This document shows positions 51,291-63,000 of a DNA stretch of 64,000 nucleotides, one piece after another. Source of the DNA: Eledone cirrhosa. Lineage: Eukaryota; Mollusca; Cephalopoda; Octopoda; Eledonidae. Within the stretch, counting starts at the first letter, position 1. Every line of letters starts with the position of its first letter. Below the pieces are notes generated by a model, which was not told the origin of the DNA, made no database searches, and saw nothing but the letters and a program-made list of their open reading frames with translations. The position numbers and the translations under genes were made by a program. The stretch is taken from positions 29,329,108-29,393,107 of the forward strand of contig OZ024744.1 in the NCBI GenBank assembly GCA_964016885.1, given 5' to 3'.

Positions 51291-51860
51291 ATCGACTTAG
51301 AATTTTTTGCTTTGTTGTTTCTATGTAAACAGAAGCTGATTTAGCAGCCAGCTTGACAGCGGAAATAGGTAGGACCAATAATTATCACTACCATTACCAA
51401 GAAGAAGACAACGACAGCAACAATGACAATAACAACGTCCTCGCATCTTCGGTGAAAGAAGGCATTCGATCCCCAGCAACCAGCCTAGCAGCCGAAATAC
51501 GTATCAGTATTAACTACCACTACCATCAACAAGAGGAAAGATACGACAGCAGCAGTGACGAAAACAACAATAACATATATATGTATACACCAACATCTTA
51601 CCAGCAAACACTCCCACTACCATTAACAAGAGGAAGTCAACTCCACCATCAATGACAATAGCAACCTTTGGGTTTTTCCGCTGGGAAAACAACCCTCTGT
51701 TTTCTTTTTGTACGTTCATCCATTCATTTATTTATTTATTTGCTAACTTTCTTCTTTCTTGTATGTCACCCTCCATGCACCCCTTCTCTTTTATCTTGTC
51801 TTCTGTCGCCTCCATATCTGATGTAGGTGAGCTCATACCAACACTTTCCCTTCCACCCAC
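51291..51860. other. Unassigned, CAA/ACC-rich
   Basis: Low-complexity sequence at 51,370-51,660 resembling 40,890-41,110 in composition. No supported gene. Confidence 0.45.
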
Positions 51861-54404
51861 ATACAGTTGTGCCTAGCACCTAGGCCGGAGACAACCAGTC
51901 ACTCACCCCTGATGCCACTTGGTGCCCCAGTCCCCGGCTCCACGCCCCCTCCTCCATCCCACCAGTCGACACCGGCAGCACTTGCAGCACCACGAACAGA
52001 CGGACGAGGGGCCGGAACTGTTGGGAGTGCGGCTGCTTCCACCACCTCACCGGTGATGGCTTGACGAGTCGAGCGTCCAGTGCCCTCGCAGCGAGGAGAT
52101 GCAGAAACTGTCTCTTTCCCTTGTCTGCCTAGTCACAGCCGTCTGGCACTCCACCAGATGAGGGAGCGAGCTTGCCTGATGCCCAAGCCTTGCTGGTCAA
52201 CATCGTTCAGCTCAGGCGGCTCCGGAAGATTCCGCTCAGGATCCCGAGAACGACCTGGGTGCCAGTAGCCGATGCCCTCCCTTCCTCGATTGAGAGTGCC
52301 CTGGACTCCAATCGAGATAGCGACTGGGAGCGCCTCTTCTATTTCGCTCCACTCGCCCTCGGCGAGGGTGATGTCTCGGCCGTAGTCAGAGTGGTTGCTT
52401 CAGAGGACACTGTCCTCCAACCCACCGAGAAGGTCCTGGCTGCCCTGCGACTCAAGAACCCTGAGCCACCCACTGACCTCCGACCCATACCTCCACCCGA
52501 TCCCCACCTGCTTCTTGTGGCTTCCGACACGTACATCATGTCTGCCATCAAGTCCTTCCCAGCTAGCAGCAGCGGAGGTGCTGATGGTCTCCGACCAGGC
52601 CACCTCAAGGAGTTACTATCCCCCCTCTCCGCTGAGGACGGGCGCCGCCTTCTGAGCGCAATTGTGGCACTCACCAATAGGCTTAACCATGGTGCCCTGC
52701 ATCCTCACGCCCGTGGCCTCTTTTTTTAGGCTAGCCTGACCGCTCTCAGGAGGAAAGAGGGTGGCATACGCCCCATCGCTGGGGGGCAATGTATTCCGGA
52801 GGCTGGGTTCTAAGGTTGTCTGCACGTCCATAACACCTGAACTGGGTGAGGAGTTCAGTCCGGTGCAACTGGGTGTCGGCGTGTCCGGTGACTGTGAGGG
52901 GGCCGCACATGCAACCAGGCAGTTCTTCAACAGCTGCCCACCGGAACCGGCATCCAGGGACTCAAGGCACCTCATTGTCAAGCTTGACACGAGGAATGCC
53001 TTTAACTGCATACGCCGGGACCGTAGAGACTGTCTGCCACGACCTTCAATCGGTGGTTCGTTCCCTGGCGGGATCGGCCTCCAGGTCAACTCGTCCAAGT
53101 CGGAGGTGGTGAATGTCAGCCATAATGCCGGTCATCCGCTCCACCATCAGGTCTTGGCTCCAACAACTCCAGACCCTCACGAGCCGACTGAGCTTAATTG
53201 ACGGCCACCCAGCTCTCTTTCTGTTGAGGAACTGCTTCGCCATGTCAAAGCTCCTCTATACCCTTCGCATTCCGTGATGCAGCTACGCATCTCTCCTCGC
53301 TGACCTCGACACTTGTATCCGAGCAGTAGCTGAGGAGATATGAAATGTCAGGTTTGACGACATTGGATGGCAACAGGCCACTTTACCTGTCAGCCTTGGT
53401 CTCCGGTCCCCGATCTCGCTGGCTTTGCCGGCGTTTCTTTCATCGGTAACTTCATGCCACGTCCTCGTCAGCAGGGTTCTCCAAAACACAATAGAACCCT
53501 CTGTGATCAGGCAACTTGAGGCCGCCTGTAAGACGTGGGACCGGCTGGGACTTAGCCCAGTAGACGTCCATTCTCCTTCTACCCCTGCTGAAGTCCCCCC
53601 AATTGGGATTCCATCCAGTGCAGCCTGGCCTCAAACAGGCTCACGCGCCAGCTCGACTAGCACCACCTTGCCTGTTTTCGTGCGGCCTCCAAACCCCACA
53701 GTGATGCCTGGTTCCATGCCTTGCCCTCCTTCTCCACTGGCACGCACCTGGATAACGATAGCCTGCGCATCGGCGTTTCTTTGAGGCTTCGACTCCGGAT
53801 CTGCGAGCCACATAAATGTCGCTGTGGATCCACGGTGAACTCTTTCGGCCTCCACCCGCTTTCCTGTCGCCACAGTGCCGGCCGCCTTCCACGCCATGCT
53901 GCCCTCAACGAGGTCATAAAGCATGGCTTGGACGCTTCAGGCTTCCCCTCCCGGCTGTAGCCGGTGGGGCTGGACCGAGAGGACGGCAAAAGGCCAGACG
54001 GTATGACGATCTTCCCGTTCCGCGGTGGCAAATCCCTCGTCTGGGATGCCACTTGCAGCGACACTATCTCCAACCGCAACCTGGTGCAGTCTGCGACTAA
54101 CCCAGGTACTGTTGCACGTCGGGTTGAGGAAGCCAAGCTCTTCAAGTACCGGTCGCTCTCCGACAAGTTCGCGGTCGTGCCCTTGGCAGTGGAGAATTCT
54201 GGTGTCCTTGGCCCTAGGGCTACCTCCCTACTCACCACCATAGGCGCTGAGCTAGCCAGCCGCAGGTATGAGCCTCGCGAGTTGGAATGGCTCTTCCAGC
54301 GCATCTCCCTTACCAGCCTACGGGGAAACGCCTTCTCCATTCTGTCCATCGGGACTGTGGGGCGGCCAGCACGTGGGTTCCTATTTGATCACCATACGGA
54401 TTAA
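51860..54404 (+). pseudogene. Decayed retroelement RT with nuclease-like C terminus
   Basis: GC-rich compared with its surroundings. 52172-52729 reads IVQLRRLRKIPLRIPRTTWV and FPASSSGGADGLRPGHLKEL (RT start). It is followed in broken frames by LTALRRKEGGIRPIA, HLIVKLDTRNAFNCIRRD and LTDGHPALFLLRNCFAMSKL. The catalytic x-x-DD region seems deleted near 53,070. The C-terminal part has a CRCGSTVNSFGLHPLSC knuckle, then RPDGMTIFPFRGGKSLVWDA and ESRKYEPR-like ends. I recognise the family as a common invertebrate RT lineage but cannot name the clade. 51,860-52,150 may be its N-terminal region. Confidence 0.75.
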
Positions 54405-54565
54405 CGCAAATAAATTATGTATTAAAATTCTCGAATATTTTAAAAACTCTCCAATAAGATAATAAAAATTAAATTGAAGCGTTAATTTACATTCGAGCCA
54501 ACAATAAAAAAAAGGGCAGTAGAAAAAAGAAAAAAGATTAGTAATTAACAAGTGATTATCAATAA

Positions 54566-55150
54566 GCAAATCTGGTGCTGTCTTAGATCTATTGTGGAAG
54601 ATGTTACATGTCTAGACTTGTAATTCTTACATCTGTTGTGGAAGATGTTACATGTCTAGACTTGTAATTGTTATATCTGTTGTGGAAGATGTTACATGTC
54701 TAGACTTGTAATTCTTACATCTGTTGTGGAAGATGTTACATGGCTAGGCTTGTAATTCTTAGATCTGTTGTGGAAGAGGTTACATATCTAGACTTGTAAT
54801 TGTTACATCTGTTGTGGAAGATGTTACATGTCTAGACTTGTAATTCTTACATCTGTTGTGGAAGATGTTACATGTCTAGGCTTGTAATTCTTAGATCTGT
54901 TGTGGAAGATGTTATATATATATAGACTTGTAATTCTTATATCTGTAGCCCAAAGATGTTACATGTCTAGACTTGTAATTCTTACATCTGTTGTGAAAGA
55001 TGTTAATGTCTAGACTTGTAATTCTTACATCTGTATCCCAAAGATGTTACATGTCTAGATTTGTAATTCTTACATCTGTTGTGGAAGATGTTACATTATA
55101 GACTTGTAATTCTTACATCTGTAGCCCAAAGTAGAAGATGCTTAATGTCT
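54566..55150 (+). repeat. 44-bp minisatellite, about 13 units
   Basis: Unit: TCTGTTGTGGAAGATGTTAC, ATGTCTAGACTTGTAATTCT, TACA. Later units are more diverged (AGCCCAAAG replaces GTGGAAG). Not a multiple of three and stop-rich, so non-coding. Confidence 0.94.
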
Positions 55151-55350
55151 ATATTTGAAATTTGAGATATGAATTTCTCCCATGAATTTTCTCGTTGAAG
55201 TGAGACACATTTTATTGCATCATGAACATTTTTCAGTAAAGTGAAGGAATTAAGGTTTGCTATGTTAATTCTCTTTGGTTTGCTAGAGCCTTCCTTTCTA
55301 ATTTTAGGCTGGATTGAAAAATAGCTGACGGTCTGTCCAGCATTCTGTTC
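55150..55350. other. Unassigned
   Basis: Short AT-rich stretch between the minisatellite and the PLE remnant; possible upstream PLE RT sequence, too decayed to assign. Confidence 0.4.
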
Positions 55351-55390
55351 CTTTCATAGCTGGAACACTGTTGACATCTTTCAAATCTGA

Positions 55391-55970
55391 TTGGAGTACC
55401 ATGACATAGTCAATAACATGTCTGAGCTTTTAAATATGATAAATAGAAAACTGCCGGAGATTACCGGTGGTTTATATAGGGATGACATTTTATTTACGGT
55501 GGTCAAACACAACAATATAGAACTAAATAGAGTAATGAAAAGTATAATAGAATTCTTTAAAATGTACGACCTTAAGTTAGAAGTAGAAAATGGTACCAAA
55601 ATAGTTAATTTCCTAGACGTTACCTTTAACTTAAACACTGGCTTCTATTACCCTTTTCATAAGCCCAATGAAAACTTAAACTATGTTAGTAACCATTCCA
55701 ATCACCCTAAATCTGAAAAAAAAATATTCAACACAAATACCCTTCCATTTTTAATAGATATACCATTAAATTCTCGTATTCTACAACTATGAACATGGCC
55801 CAAATTAAACACTAAAATCCTAAAACAAAACCAGCATAATGATCTTAATAATAGAGTTAACATAAATGATACTAAACCAAAATGTAATTGTAGAAATAAA
55901 AGTGATTGCCCTTTGCAAAATAATTGTCTAGATAGTAATTTGGTTTATAAATACACCGTAAAAACTGATC
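55391..55970 (+). pseudogene. PLE reverse transcriptase C-terminal part
   Basis: 133 codons carry the PLE palm motif GLYRDDILFTVVKHNN (YRDD at about 55,474-55,485), then KIVNFLDVTFNLNTGFYYPF and HKPNENLNYVSNHSNHPKSE, all typical of Penelope RT. After a stop at 55,790, the linker CNCRNKSDCPLQNNC and LDSNLVYKYTV remain (55,880-55,965), homologous to NCNCRNRVDCPLSGKC in the array PLEs. GIY-YIG is missing. Confidence 0.88.
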
Positions 55971-56704
55971 ACAACACAAATATATTTAACTTTAGCATGC
56001 CTCAATTTATTTTATTTTATTTTCGTTATCATTTACCTAAAATATACTGGCTCATTAATATATATCTATATACATAATCGTTATTTAAATATTTCTAACA
56101 ATAAGTACTTCAGAAGCTTTACATACCAAATATATTGACATTGATTATCTTCGTTAAAGTTTACATTTAGGAAAATATTCAACAGTGTAAACTTTCCTTT
56201 CCGCTGGCCAGCTAAATCCTTTAAATGTTATCCTCATAAAATTCAGAAGTTTAGAAATGTTAACACACTTATAGAATTTACAAAACTAATAAATATAAAT
56301 AACCAGCAATTTAAAAAAACCCCCTAAAATCTTGATTCTTCACCCTAAAATAGCATAAATTAAATATTTTCAATTTAACCGTTTAACTTTCGGAAAAATC
56401 TCCTTCTGCATATATTACCCCCCTTATCTTTCCCTCTCTATAAATCCTATTCCAGTGGCTCTCATTGACTGTTATAATTCATGAGATGTTTTCCTAGATA
56501 AACATAAATTGTAGTATCATACATTTTAAAATCTCTATAACTATTACATTAAGCAACGTTTTTCACACATTCTCTATTGTATTTATTACGTTTTCGCATT
56601 TTCTCATTATTAGGGTATAAATGTTAAACTTTCTCTTAGGTTAATCACTACGTTGATTAAATCTTAACCATTTAACATCTCAGGGTATGTCATGTATCAT
56701 TATA

Positions 56705-56755
56705 TTTTTTCTGATGAGGACATACTGTTGTACATCCGAAATATGTATAATAAAA
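56705..56755 (+). ncRNA. Type I hammerhead ribozyme of a PLE, second copy
   Basis: Core CTGATGA at 56,711-56,717. Stem II is longer than in the 42.76-kb copy: GGA-CA-TAC, loop TGTT, GTA-CA-TCC, pairing around a symmetric internal loop. GAAA is at 56,738-56,741. Stem III is ATA-TG-TAT, predicted cleavage after 56,749 (ATA). Stem I TTTTTT with ATAAAA has one T-T mismatch. It lies at the end of an RT-bearing PLE, which ties the ribozyme to that element. Confidence 0.85.
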
Positions 56756-56796
56756 TGTAATTGATCAAAAGAACATATATTTTATTAATATTTGTA

Positions 56797-56833
<37 letters not shown>

Positions 56834-56894
56834 GTGGAACACTAGAAGGTAATATCCGTAGTGGTAGAGCTCTCAGTCCAAGGGACGAGTTAGG

Positions 56895-57314
56895 TAGAAG
56901 TGGTTACACAACAGTTAGTTCACCATACCGAGAACAATTGTTTCACGTTCGTGGATCTTCAGCTCGGGATGTGTGTGGTTATAGGAACAGGAAGGACAAC
57001 CGTACGAACGCGCATGCGCAGAAACTCGGTCACTTCACATAAAATTACAAAGAATCAGTCCGGAGCCTTGTAGTTATGCAATAGATGTTTGGTGACGTGT
57101 AGACAACGTGTGAAAAGTTCACTTCTCGTGTTTAGGCAATCACTATTGCGTAATCTCTTTAAGATAGTTATTCGTTCGTTAATACATAAGCCACACGTCG
57201 GATTTCCCCTTGCGTATGGCTTGGACTTAGTGATGGCTTTCCATCACTTGCTGAAGATCCGCGAAAGTGAAACAATTGTTCTCGGTATGGTGAACTAACT
57301 GTTGTGTAACCACT

Positions 57315-57320
<6 letters not shown>
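56895..57320. mobile_element. MITE-like element with ~70-bp terminal inverted repeats
   Basis: 56,898-56,972 (AGAAGTGGTTACACAACAGT ... GATCTTCAGC) is the reverse complement of about 57,250-57,318, with a few mismatches. The total is about 420 bp. The interior has no transposase frame. AT and TC microsatellites abut both sides. The superfamily is not assigned. Confidence 0.75.

Positions 57321-57410
<90 letters not shown>
57318..57410. repeat. TC then AT microsatellites
   Basis: (TC)n about 57,321-57,367, then (TA)n to 57,409. Confidence 0.97.
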
Positions 57411-57412
<2 letters not shown>

Positions 57413-57985
57413 TGTATATATAGTGTACTTTGCAATACACTGTATGCTTAATTAAAAGACCTTACGCTATTGTTTTAGAGTAGTGACAGTCTCACTTACT
57501 TTAAATTTTCAGCAAACAAGGGGAGATAAAGCTGACAGGGCTCTGTTTCGTACTGATTGGTACTTATCAAGGCCAAGTACTCCACCTGTTTGCTGAAAAT
57601 CATGAATGTTTCCTTCTTATAGAATTCTAGTAATAATCAAGAACTGATTATACAGAGCGGTTGCCGGTTAAGCAGAAATTGAAAATTAGAATTTGTGCTC
57701 TGAAATAGCGATATATATATATGAATGTATATATAGTGTATTTTGCAATACACCGTATGCTTAATTAAAAGCATTTCGAAAACCTTACGCTATTGTTTTA
57801 GAGTAGTGACAGTCTCACTTACTTTACATTTTCAGCAAACAAGGGGAGATAAAGCTTGTTTGCTGAAAATTTAAAGTAAGTAAGACTGTCACCACTCTAA
57901 AACAATAGCGTAAGGTCTTCGAAATGCTTTTAATTAAGCATACAGTGTATTGCAAAATACACTATATATACATTCATATATATAG
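57408..57985. repeat. Repeat in one direct and one inverted duplicate
   Basis: Unit with GAATGTATATATAGTGTA, TTGCAATACAC, CTTACGCTATTGTTTTAGAG, TAGTGACAGTCTCACTTACT and TTTTCAGCAAACAAGGGGAG. It occurs at 57,410-57,540, again at 57,721-57,855, and inverted at 57,856-57,985, the last two forming a long hairpin centred near AAGCTT. TTTTCAGCAAACA / TGTTTGCTGAAAA also recurs at 57,590-57,600. Probably a foldback or MITE family. Confidence 0.88.
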
Positions 57986-58220
57986 CGCTAGTTCAGAGCA
58001 CCAATACGTATTTTTCTCGAGAATCAGTTCTTTTGTTGCTACAGTCCTCGTGACTGAGTTAACGGTCGCTATCTTCAATTTGCAAAGCCCTTTAAACGGA
58101 ATGTTATTACTCTAAGGTTTTATACCCTATCGAGTGCTTGGCTGCACATCTGATTGCATTCGTTGGCTTAGCTGCGGCTCGAGCTTCGACTATGCTGTAC
58201 TTCCATATATATATAAATAT
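57986..58220. other. Unassigned
   Basis: No recognised gene or repeat. An AT run at about 58,205-58,225 precedes the PLE terminal fragment. Confidence 0.4.
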
Positions 58221-58221
58221 A

Positions 58222-58390
58222 TATCCTTGAAATATGTATAATAAAATAAATATGGTTTTATAAATATAGTTTCCATTTGTTAATATCGTATATTTACTCC
58301 AAATACTTGTCGAGTGCTTTATATCAGTTATAAAAATATTTGCTTGTTGTATCCCAACAATTTAAATATAACTTTTGCATATAAATATAT
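58222..58390 (+). mobile_element. PLE terminal fragment with hammerhead 3' half
   Basis: TCCTTGAAATATGTATAATA at 58,225-58,244 matches the 3' half of the PLE hammerheads (CCGAAATATGTATAATA) with one change; the core CTGATGA side is lost into an AT run. It is followed by ATGGTTTTATAAATATAG, which is the arm sequence of the 50-bp inverted repeat at 29.8 kb. Confidence 0.65.
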
Positions 58391-58402
58391 ATATATATAT
58401 AT

Positions 58403-58544
58403 AAAATATAGCGGTTTACATATACATAAACTAGACAGAGCCATAGTTATATATATATATATGTGTTTTTGGCAACTATTCACGGTGTGGCTCAATGACG
58501 AATTAATTAATTAAATAATTAACAATCAGAGCAATATATAAGAA
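58403..58544 (+). repeat. Direct repeat, left copy (~142 bp)
   Basis: TATAAAATATAGCGGTTTAC ... GTGTGGCTCAATGACGAATT ... AGAGCAATATATAAG. The partner is at 59,219-59,360. The element between them has a SINE and no pol genes. Confidence 0.85.
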
Positions 58545-58679
58545 AGTAAGTCCATAGAATCATTTGATAAAATATATACAGTATTTCTCCTCCCAATCAG
58601 TATAATCAACCACATAAAAAATCAAATAAACGAGGCTATAAGTTTAAAATGTACCTATGAAGAAACAATAGATAAATAA

Positions 58680-58800
58680 TTGTTTCTACTTTTGGCACAA
58701 AGCCAGCAATACCCAGTAAATTACTGGTACTTTACTTTATGGACCCCGTAAGGATGAAAGGCAAAGTTAACCTCGGCGGGATTTGAACTCAGAATGATAG
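58680..58800 (-). mobile_element. Cephalopod-type tRNA SINE, truncated
   Basis: Tail TTGTTTCTACTTTTGGCACA, body GGATGAAAGGCAAAGTTAAC and B-box complement GGATTTGAACTCAG are present; the A-box half is missing. Confidence 0.82.
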
Positions 58801-59218
58801 CTATTTTATCCGCGACCCACAGCCACAGAATATTTACCTGGTATTTCTAATATCCCGTAGAAATTGACTAGACATATAGCTAACCATACACAATTAGGTA
58901 CAAAATCAAAGTTAGAAGAACAATTGTACATAAACATACCAAAATTATGTTTTTACACCCGGGGGTTTCATTCGCTTTTTTGAAATATCCAATCATGGAT
59001 AAATCAACGAGTTTCGAAATCATCAGGAAACAAACTCAATTAGACAAAGATTTTTCTTAAATGATCCCCGCCAGAAACGAATTCGAAATGGCTAAGAATT
59101 GTCACATGGCCTGTGGTCAAGTCAGAAAGCTTGTGATTGGTGCCTGACGGCGAGTAGGCTGGTTGCTAGAAAGCACAGCCGAATATTGCCTAAAGTTTTA
59201 CTCAACCTTACGGGAGTA
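58801..59218. other. Unassigned region between direct repeats
   Basis: No coding or RNA signal recognised. Confidence 0.4.
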
Positions 59219-59360
59219 TATAAAATATAGAGGTTTACATATACAGAAACTAGACAGAACCATATATATATATATATATATGCTTTTGGCAACCATTTAC
59301 GGTGTGGCTCAATGACGAATTAATTAATTAAATAATCAACAATCAGAGCAATATATAAGC
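59219..59360 (+). repeat. Direct repeat, right copy (~142 bp)
   Basis: Matches 58,403-58,544 with scattered differences. Both copies stop at AGAGCAATATATAAG, after which the sequences differ (AAAGTAAG versus CAGGACC), so the shared boundary is sharp. The LINE 5' region follows. Confidence 0.85.
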
Positions 59361-60047
59361 AGGACCAACAACAACTGCAAAGACCACCAAGATCATCTAT
59401 GGACCACTCCAAAGAAGCTCTCCTTCTCCCCCCTCTCGAACACACACACACTCCCACTTACATCTGACACAAACACAGAAACCTCTTCATCACTGAGCGA
59501 AGATGAGGAGGAACACCAGAAGCCAAAAAAGAAAAGAAAAAAAAGAAAACACAAGAAATCTCACACACCAACACAAACAGCAAACAAAAAAGACACATTC
59601 GCACCAAACACAGACACACATACTACAACACCCACCCCTGCAACAACACAACCTTCAACACAAACACCATCTACACCAACAACACTACCACTAACACAAA
59701 CAACTAAAAGAAAACACACACAGCAGCAACTCACAACCACAACAACACCTAACTTTATGTCAGTGAGGAAATCGAACACAAAACTACTGAACCTCATAAC
59801 ACGCAGCAAGGAAATAGAGAAAGAGGGGGAGGCGTTTAACACCTGCACCTTAAAGGTGCCACAAACACTTTTTCTGGGGCGAATGCCATTAAGCAATTAT
59901 AAAACAATTAGGGAGAGCTTCCCCAACGATATGGGAACACCCAGTGTAAAAGCCTCAAGTAGGCTTTTAAAGGGGTTCCCAAAAGAAACCCGACCAACCA
60001 TGGAGGTCGAACCACCCGACCTTCACAAGAGCCCGGGAGGTAAGTAA
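59361..60047 (+). pseudogene. LINE ORF1-like region
   Basis: One open frame from about 59,361 to 60,047: TTPKKLSFSPLSN, a Ser/Glu stretch, a basic cluster KPKKKRKKRKHKK, a Thr/Pro/Gln-rich linker, then MSVRKSNTKLLNLITRSKEI and LFLGRMPLSNYKTIRESFPN. Position just 5' of an APE domain and basic composition suggest the ORF1 nucleic-acid-binding protein of the Tx1/L1-like LINE. There is no ATG in the first part, so the start may be lost. No known fold was identified. Confidence 0.55.
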
Positions 60048-60076
60048 ACCTTTCCTCTCTCTTTTAGCCTGCCTAC

Positions 60077-63000
60077 ATGGCCATATTAATTGTAGCAAGT
60101 TTAAATGTTCGAGGCCTGGGATCGTCCTGGAAGCAGGGTCACCTGCTCAACGATCTCAGGTCCCTAGAAATGGATGTAATTGCCATCAGCGAGACCAGGA
60201 TTTCTGACACGCGTGCACTAGCCCCTATTTTGACGACTATCAGATCTTCATATCTGTTAGTCGGTCGGGAATGGGAGGTGGGGTAACAGTGGTGTTTAGG
60301 AAGGGTTGGATCTCAAGGTAAGGTCGATCTTCCGAGACCCGGATGGTAAGTTGGTGGTCCTGGACATGAACAATAGCGAGGGTGGTGCCTTTAGGCTGGT
60401 GGCAGTCTACGCTCCTACCGGGGCAGGACGGCCGGATTTCTTTAAACGCCTGGAAGCCTTTCTGGCTACGTCCGGCCCTTTACTGTTAGCGGGGGACTGG
60501 ACCGGCATCTGAGGCGCACGCTGGGACTGTGTGGGAGTATCTGATAGGAGCTGGGGGTGGGGGGGTGTAAAAGCATCAAGTACTTGATCAACCAGTTCCA
60601 ACTGTCTGACAGGTACCGACTAGATTTCTTTAATGCGCCAGTGTGAACCTGAACAAACCGTTTAGTGAATCTAGATCGCACTTAGATAGGTTTCTAATTA
60701 GATTAGTGGATAAGGATAGTATAGGGTGTCCACAATTACATACGGTCACCACAAGTTTGTGATCTATATGGTCGATCTAGATAAGACGCGTAGTTTAGGA
60801 CTTGGTTACTGGAAGTTGAACATGTCGTTTCCGGCACGTAAGGCTTACAGGGACCGGGTCAACAATTTAGTTAAGCAAAAGTTGACAGAAGGCGGGGGAG
60901 GGGGGTCGTCAACAACAGATGATGGGGGGCTCTCAAAAGAGAGATTAGGGTAATGTCGATAGGGTTTAGCAAAGAAGTAGCGTCAGAGAAAAAATAGAAA
61001 GGAGGGGGAGCTAGTAGATAAGTTAGACGAGGCTATTTGGAGTGGCATTCCAACGTACGTGCTAGCAGTGAGAATGGCATCAGACCATTTCTTCAATTCG
61101 AAACACGAAGTTTGCATTGTCGGAGCTAAGGCGCGTGCTCTGAGAAATAAGGGAACCAAAGCTGTTCGATGGGCCCACATGGCGGAGGCGCAGCGTGGTA
61201 ATAAAACCACAATTCGGTCTTTGGCGGACCGAGACGGACACGGGCTGAGCGATACCAGGCGGATGTGTGAGGCCTTTCGCCAGCATTTTGCTAGGTTGTT
61301 CGGGTGAGTGGCGGGTCAGAAACAGTAGCGGACTTCAGTCCCTACCTTAACGGCTTGCTGCAACTCTCGACAGCTGACGCTTAGCGTTGCGGTAGGCCGA
61401 TAACTTCAGCCGAAATTCAGAATGCCCTTGTCGGCTGCACGATGCGAAACTCACCCGTTTTAGATGGTCTGTCCCACGAGCTTTACGTAAATATGCCAAA
61501 CTTGTTCTCCGATTTCCTCGAAGCGCTCTACTGCAACCTGCAGCAGAATTGGAGTATTCCCAGCTCTGTGAGCCGGGTGTAGTAACGCTGATAAGGAAGG
61601 ACGAGAACAAGAGGGTCACATTAGATAACTTCAGGCCCATAATTCTGCTCAACACAGAGTTTAAGATTTTGGCCAAGGTGTTAGCAAAGAGATTGGCGGT
61701 TGTCGTCGAGGATTTACTTGGCAAGGCGCAAACTTGCGCAATCCCGACCAGATCCATACACGACAACCTCCACCTCATGCGATACATCATAGAGAGAGTA
61801 GGGTGTAAACCTGGCTTCGGTGGGCTCTGATCAATTTAGATTAATTGAAAGCATTGGATAGGGTCGACCATCGGTACCTGGAGGCTGTCCTCAAGGCAGC
61901 TGGCTGGCCCCGTCTTCAGAAGCTGGATCGCTGCATTACACAGCGACAACTGGTCGGTGGTCAAAGTTAATGGCCACCTCTCGGAACCGTTTCAGATCTC
62001 CCGATCGGTCCGTCAAGGGCTCCCTCGCTCTTCCATTCTGTACGTATTGACTCCAGAGCCTTTACTGCTGAAACTGCAGCTGTTGCACGGCATCCCGTTC
62101 GAACTGAGACGTGGAAAGGCTGTGTCGGCTTATGCGGATGATTCATCGGGATGGTGTTGGACACCACAGAAGTCGAGGTGGTCGGCAACTTATTGGAGGA
62201 ATATGAAAAGTTGACGGGAGCAAAACTTAACCCGGAAAAGTAGGTGGGCTTGCAACTCGGCACCTGGAGAGGCAATTGCGTGCCGTCGTCCAACAGCATC
62301 ATTAGGCACTGGAAGGACGGGCCGGGAAAGTTGCTCAGGGTTTGGTTCGGCCCAGACCTCCAAGTGGATAAGAATTGGAACGAGGTGACGAGCAGGGTAG
62401 CCAGTATCACCCAGAAATAGGCTACGAGGAAGCTATCACTGAAATGTCGCGTGGAGGTGGCGAATGCGTACATCGCATCCGTCATCTTCTACCGCCTGAC
62501 CGTCGTCCCTTGCCCCCGTTCGGGCCTCACCAACTTTGAACGGCTCCTCGTCAAATTCTTGTGGAGGCGACAAGTTCCGTTGGTGAGGCTCCATCTGTTG
62601 CCAGCACCCTCTACGTGGAGGGCTGTGCATGCCGTGGCTAATGATGCGCAAAACATGCGCTGAGGCTGCGGCATCTCCAGATATTCTGTCTAAAAGGTGA
62701 ACAGGTGTGGTCGCCGTTTGTCAGACGAGCCTTTCCGCAGCTCGTCTCTTTGACTAAGCTGCAGTCCTGGATCAAGAAGAGACCGAGACTAGGTAACTGG
62801 CATCTGGAATGTTGCCAGGCAACCACTGCCCTCTACCAGGCGGGCAATGTGGTCAGTGGAACTTCCACTCTCGAGTTCTAAAGAGGATTAGTGGTGGGCA
62901 AATGCGACGACGCTCTCGGAGAGGCTCTGGCAGTCAACGAAGTCGAACTAACCAGTCAGTACCGGAGGACTTTCGAGCCGGGGACGATGGATAATTTCCA

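Larger units (their letters stand above)
55350..56832 (+). mobile_element. PLE remnant with RT, linker, 3' tail and hammerhead
   Basis: Begins inside the RT (TGVP region decayed). It keeps the RT palm end (55391-55792) and the cysteine linker (about 55,870-55,960), loses the GIY-YIG domain through a deletion at about 55,985-56,020, then has the long AT-rich 3' tail shared with 41.8-42.87 kb, the hammerhead and an AT microsatellite. All parts are on the + strand. Confidence 0.85.

Noticed and set aside
59561..59896. Val/Cys-rich minus-strand ORF
   Set aside because: Antisense of the ACA/CAA-rich ORF1 linker; no family resemblance.
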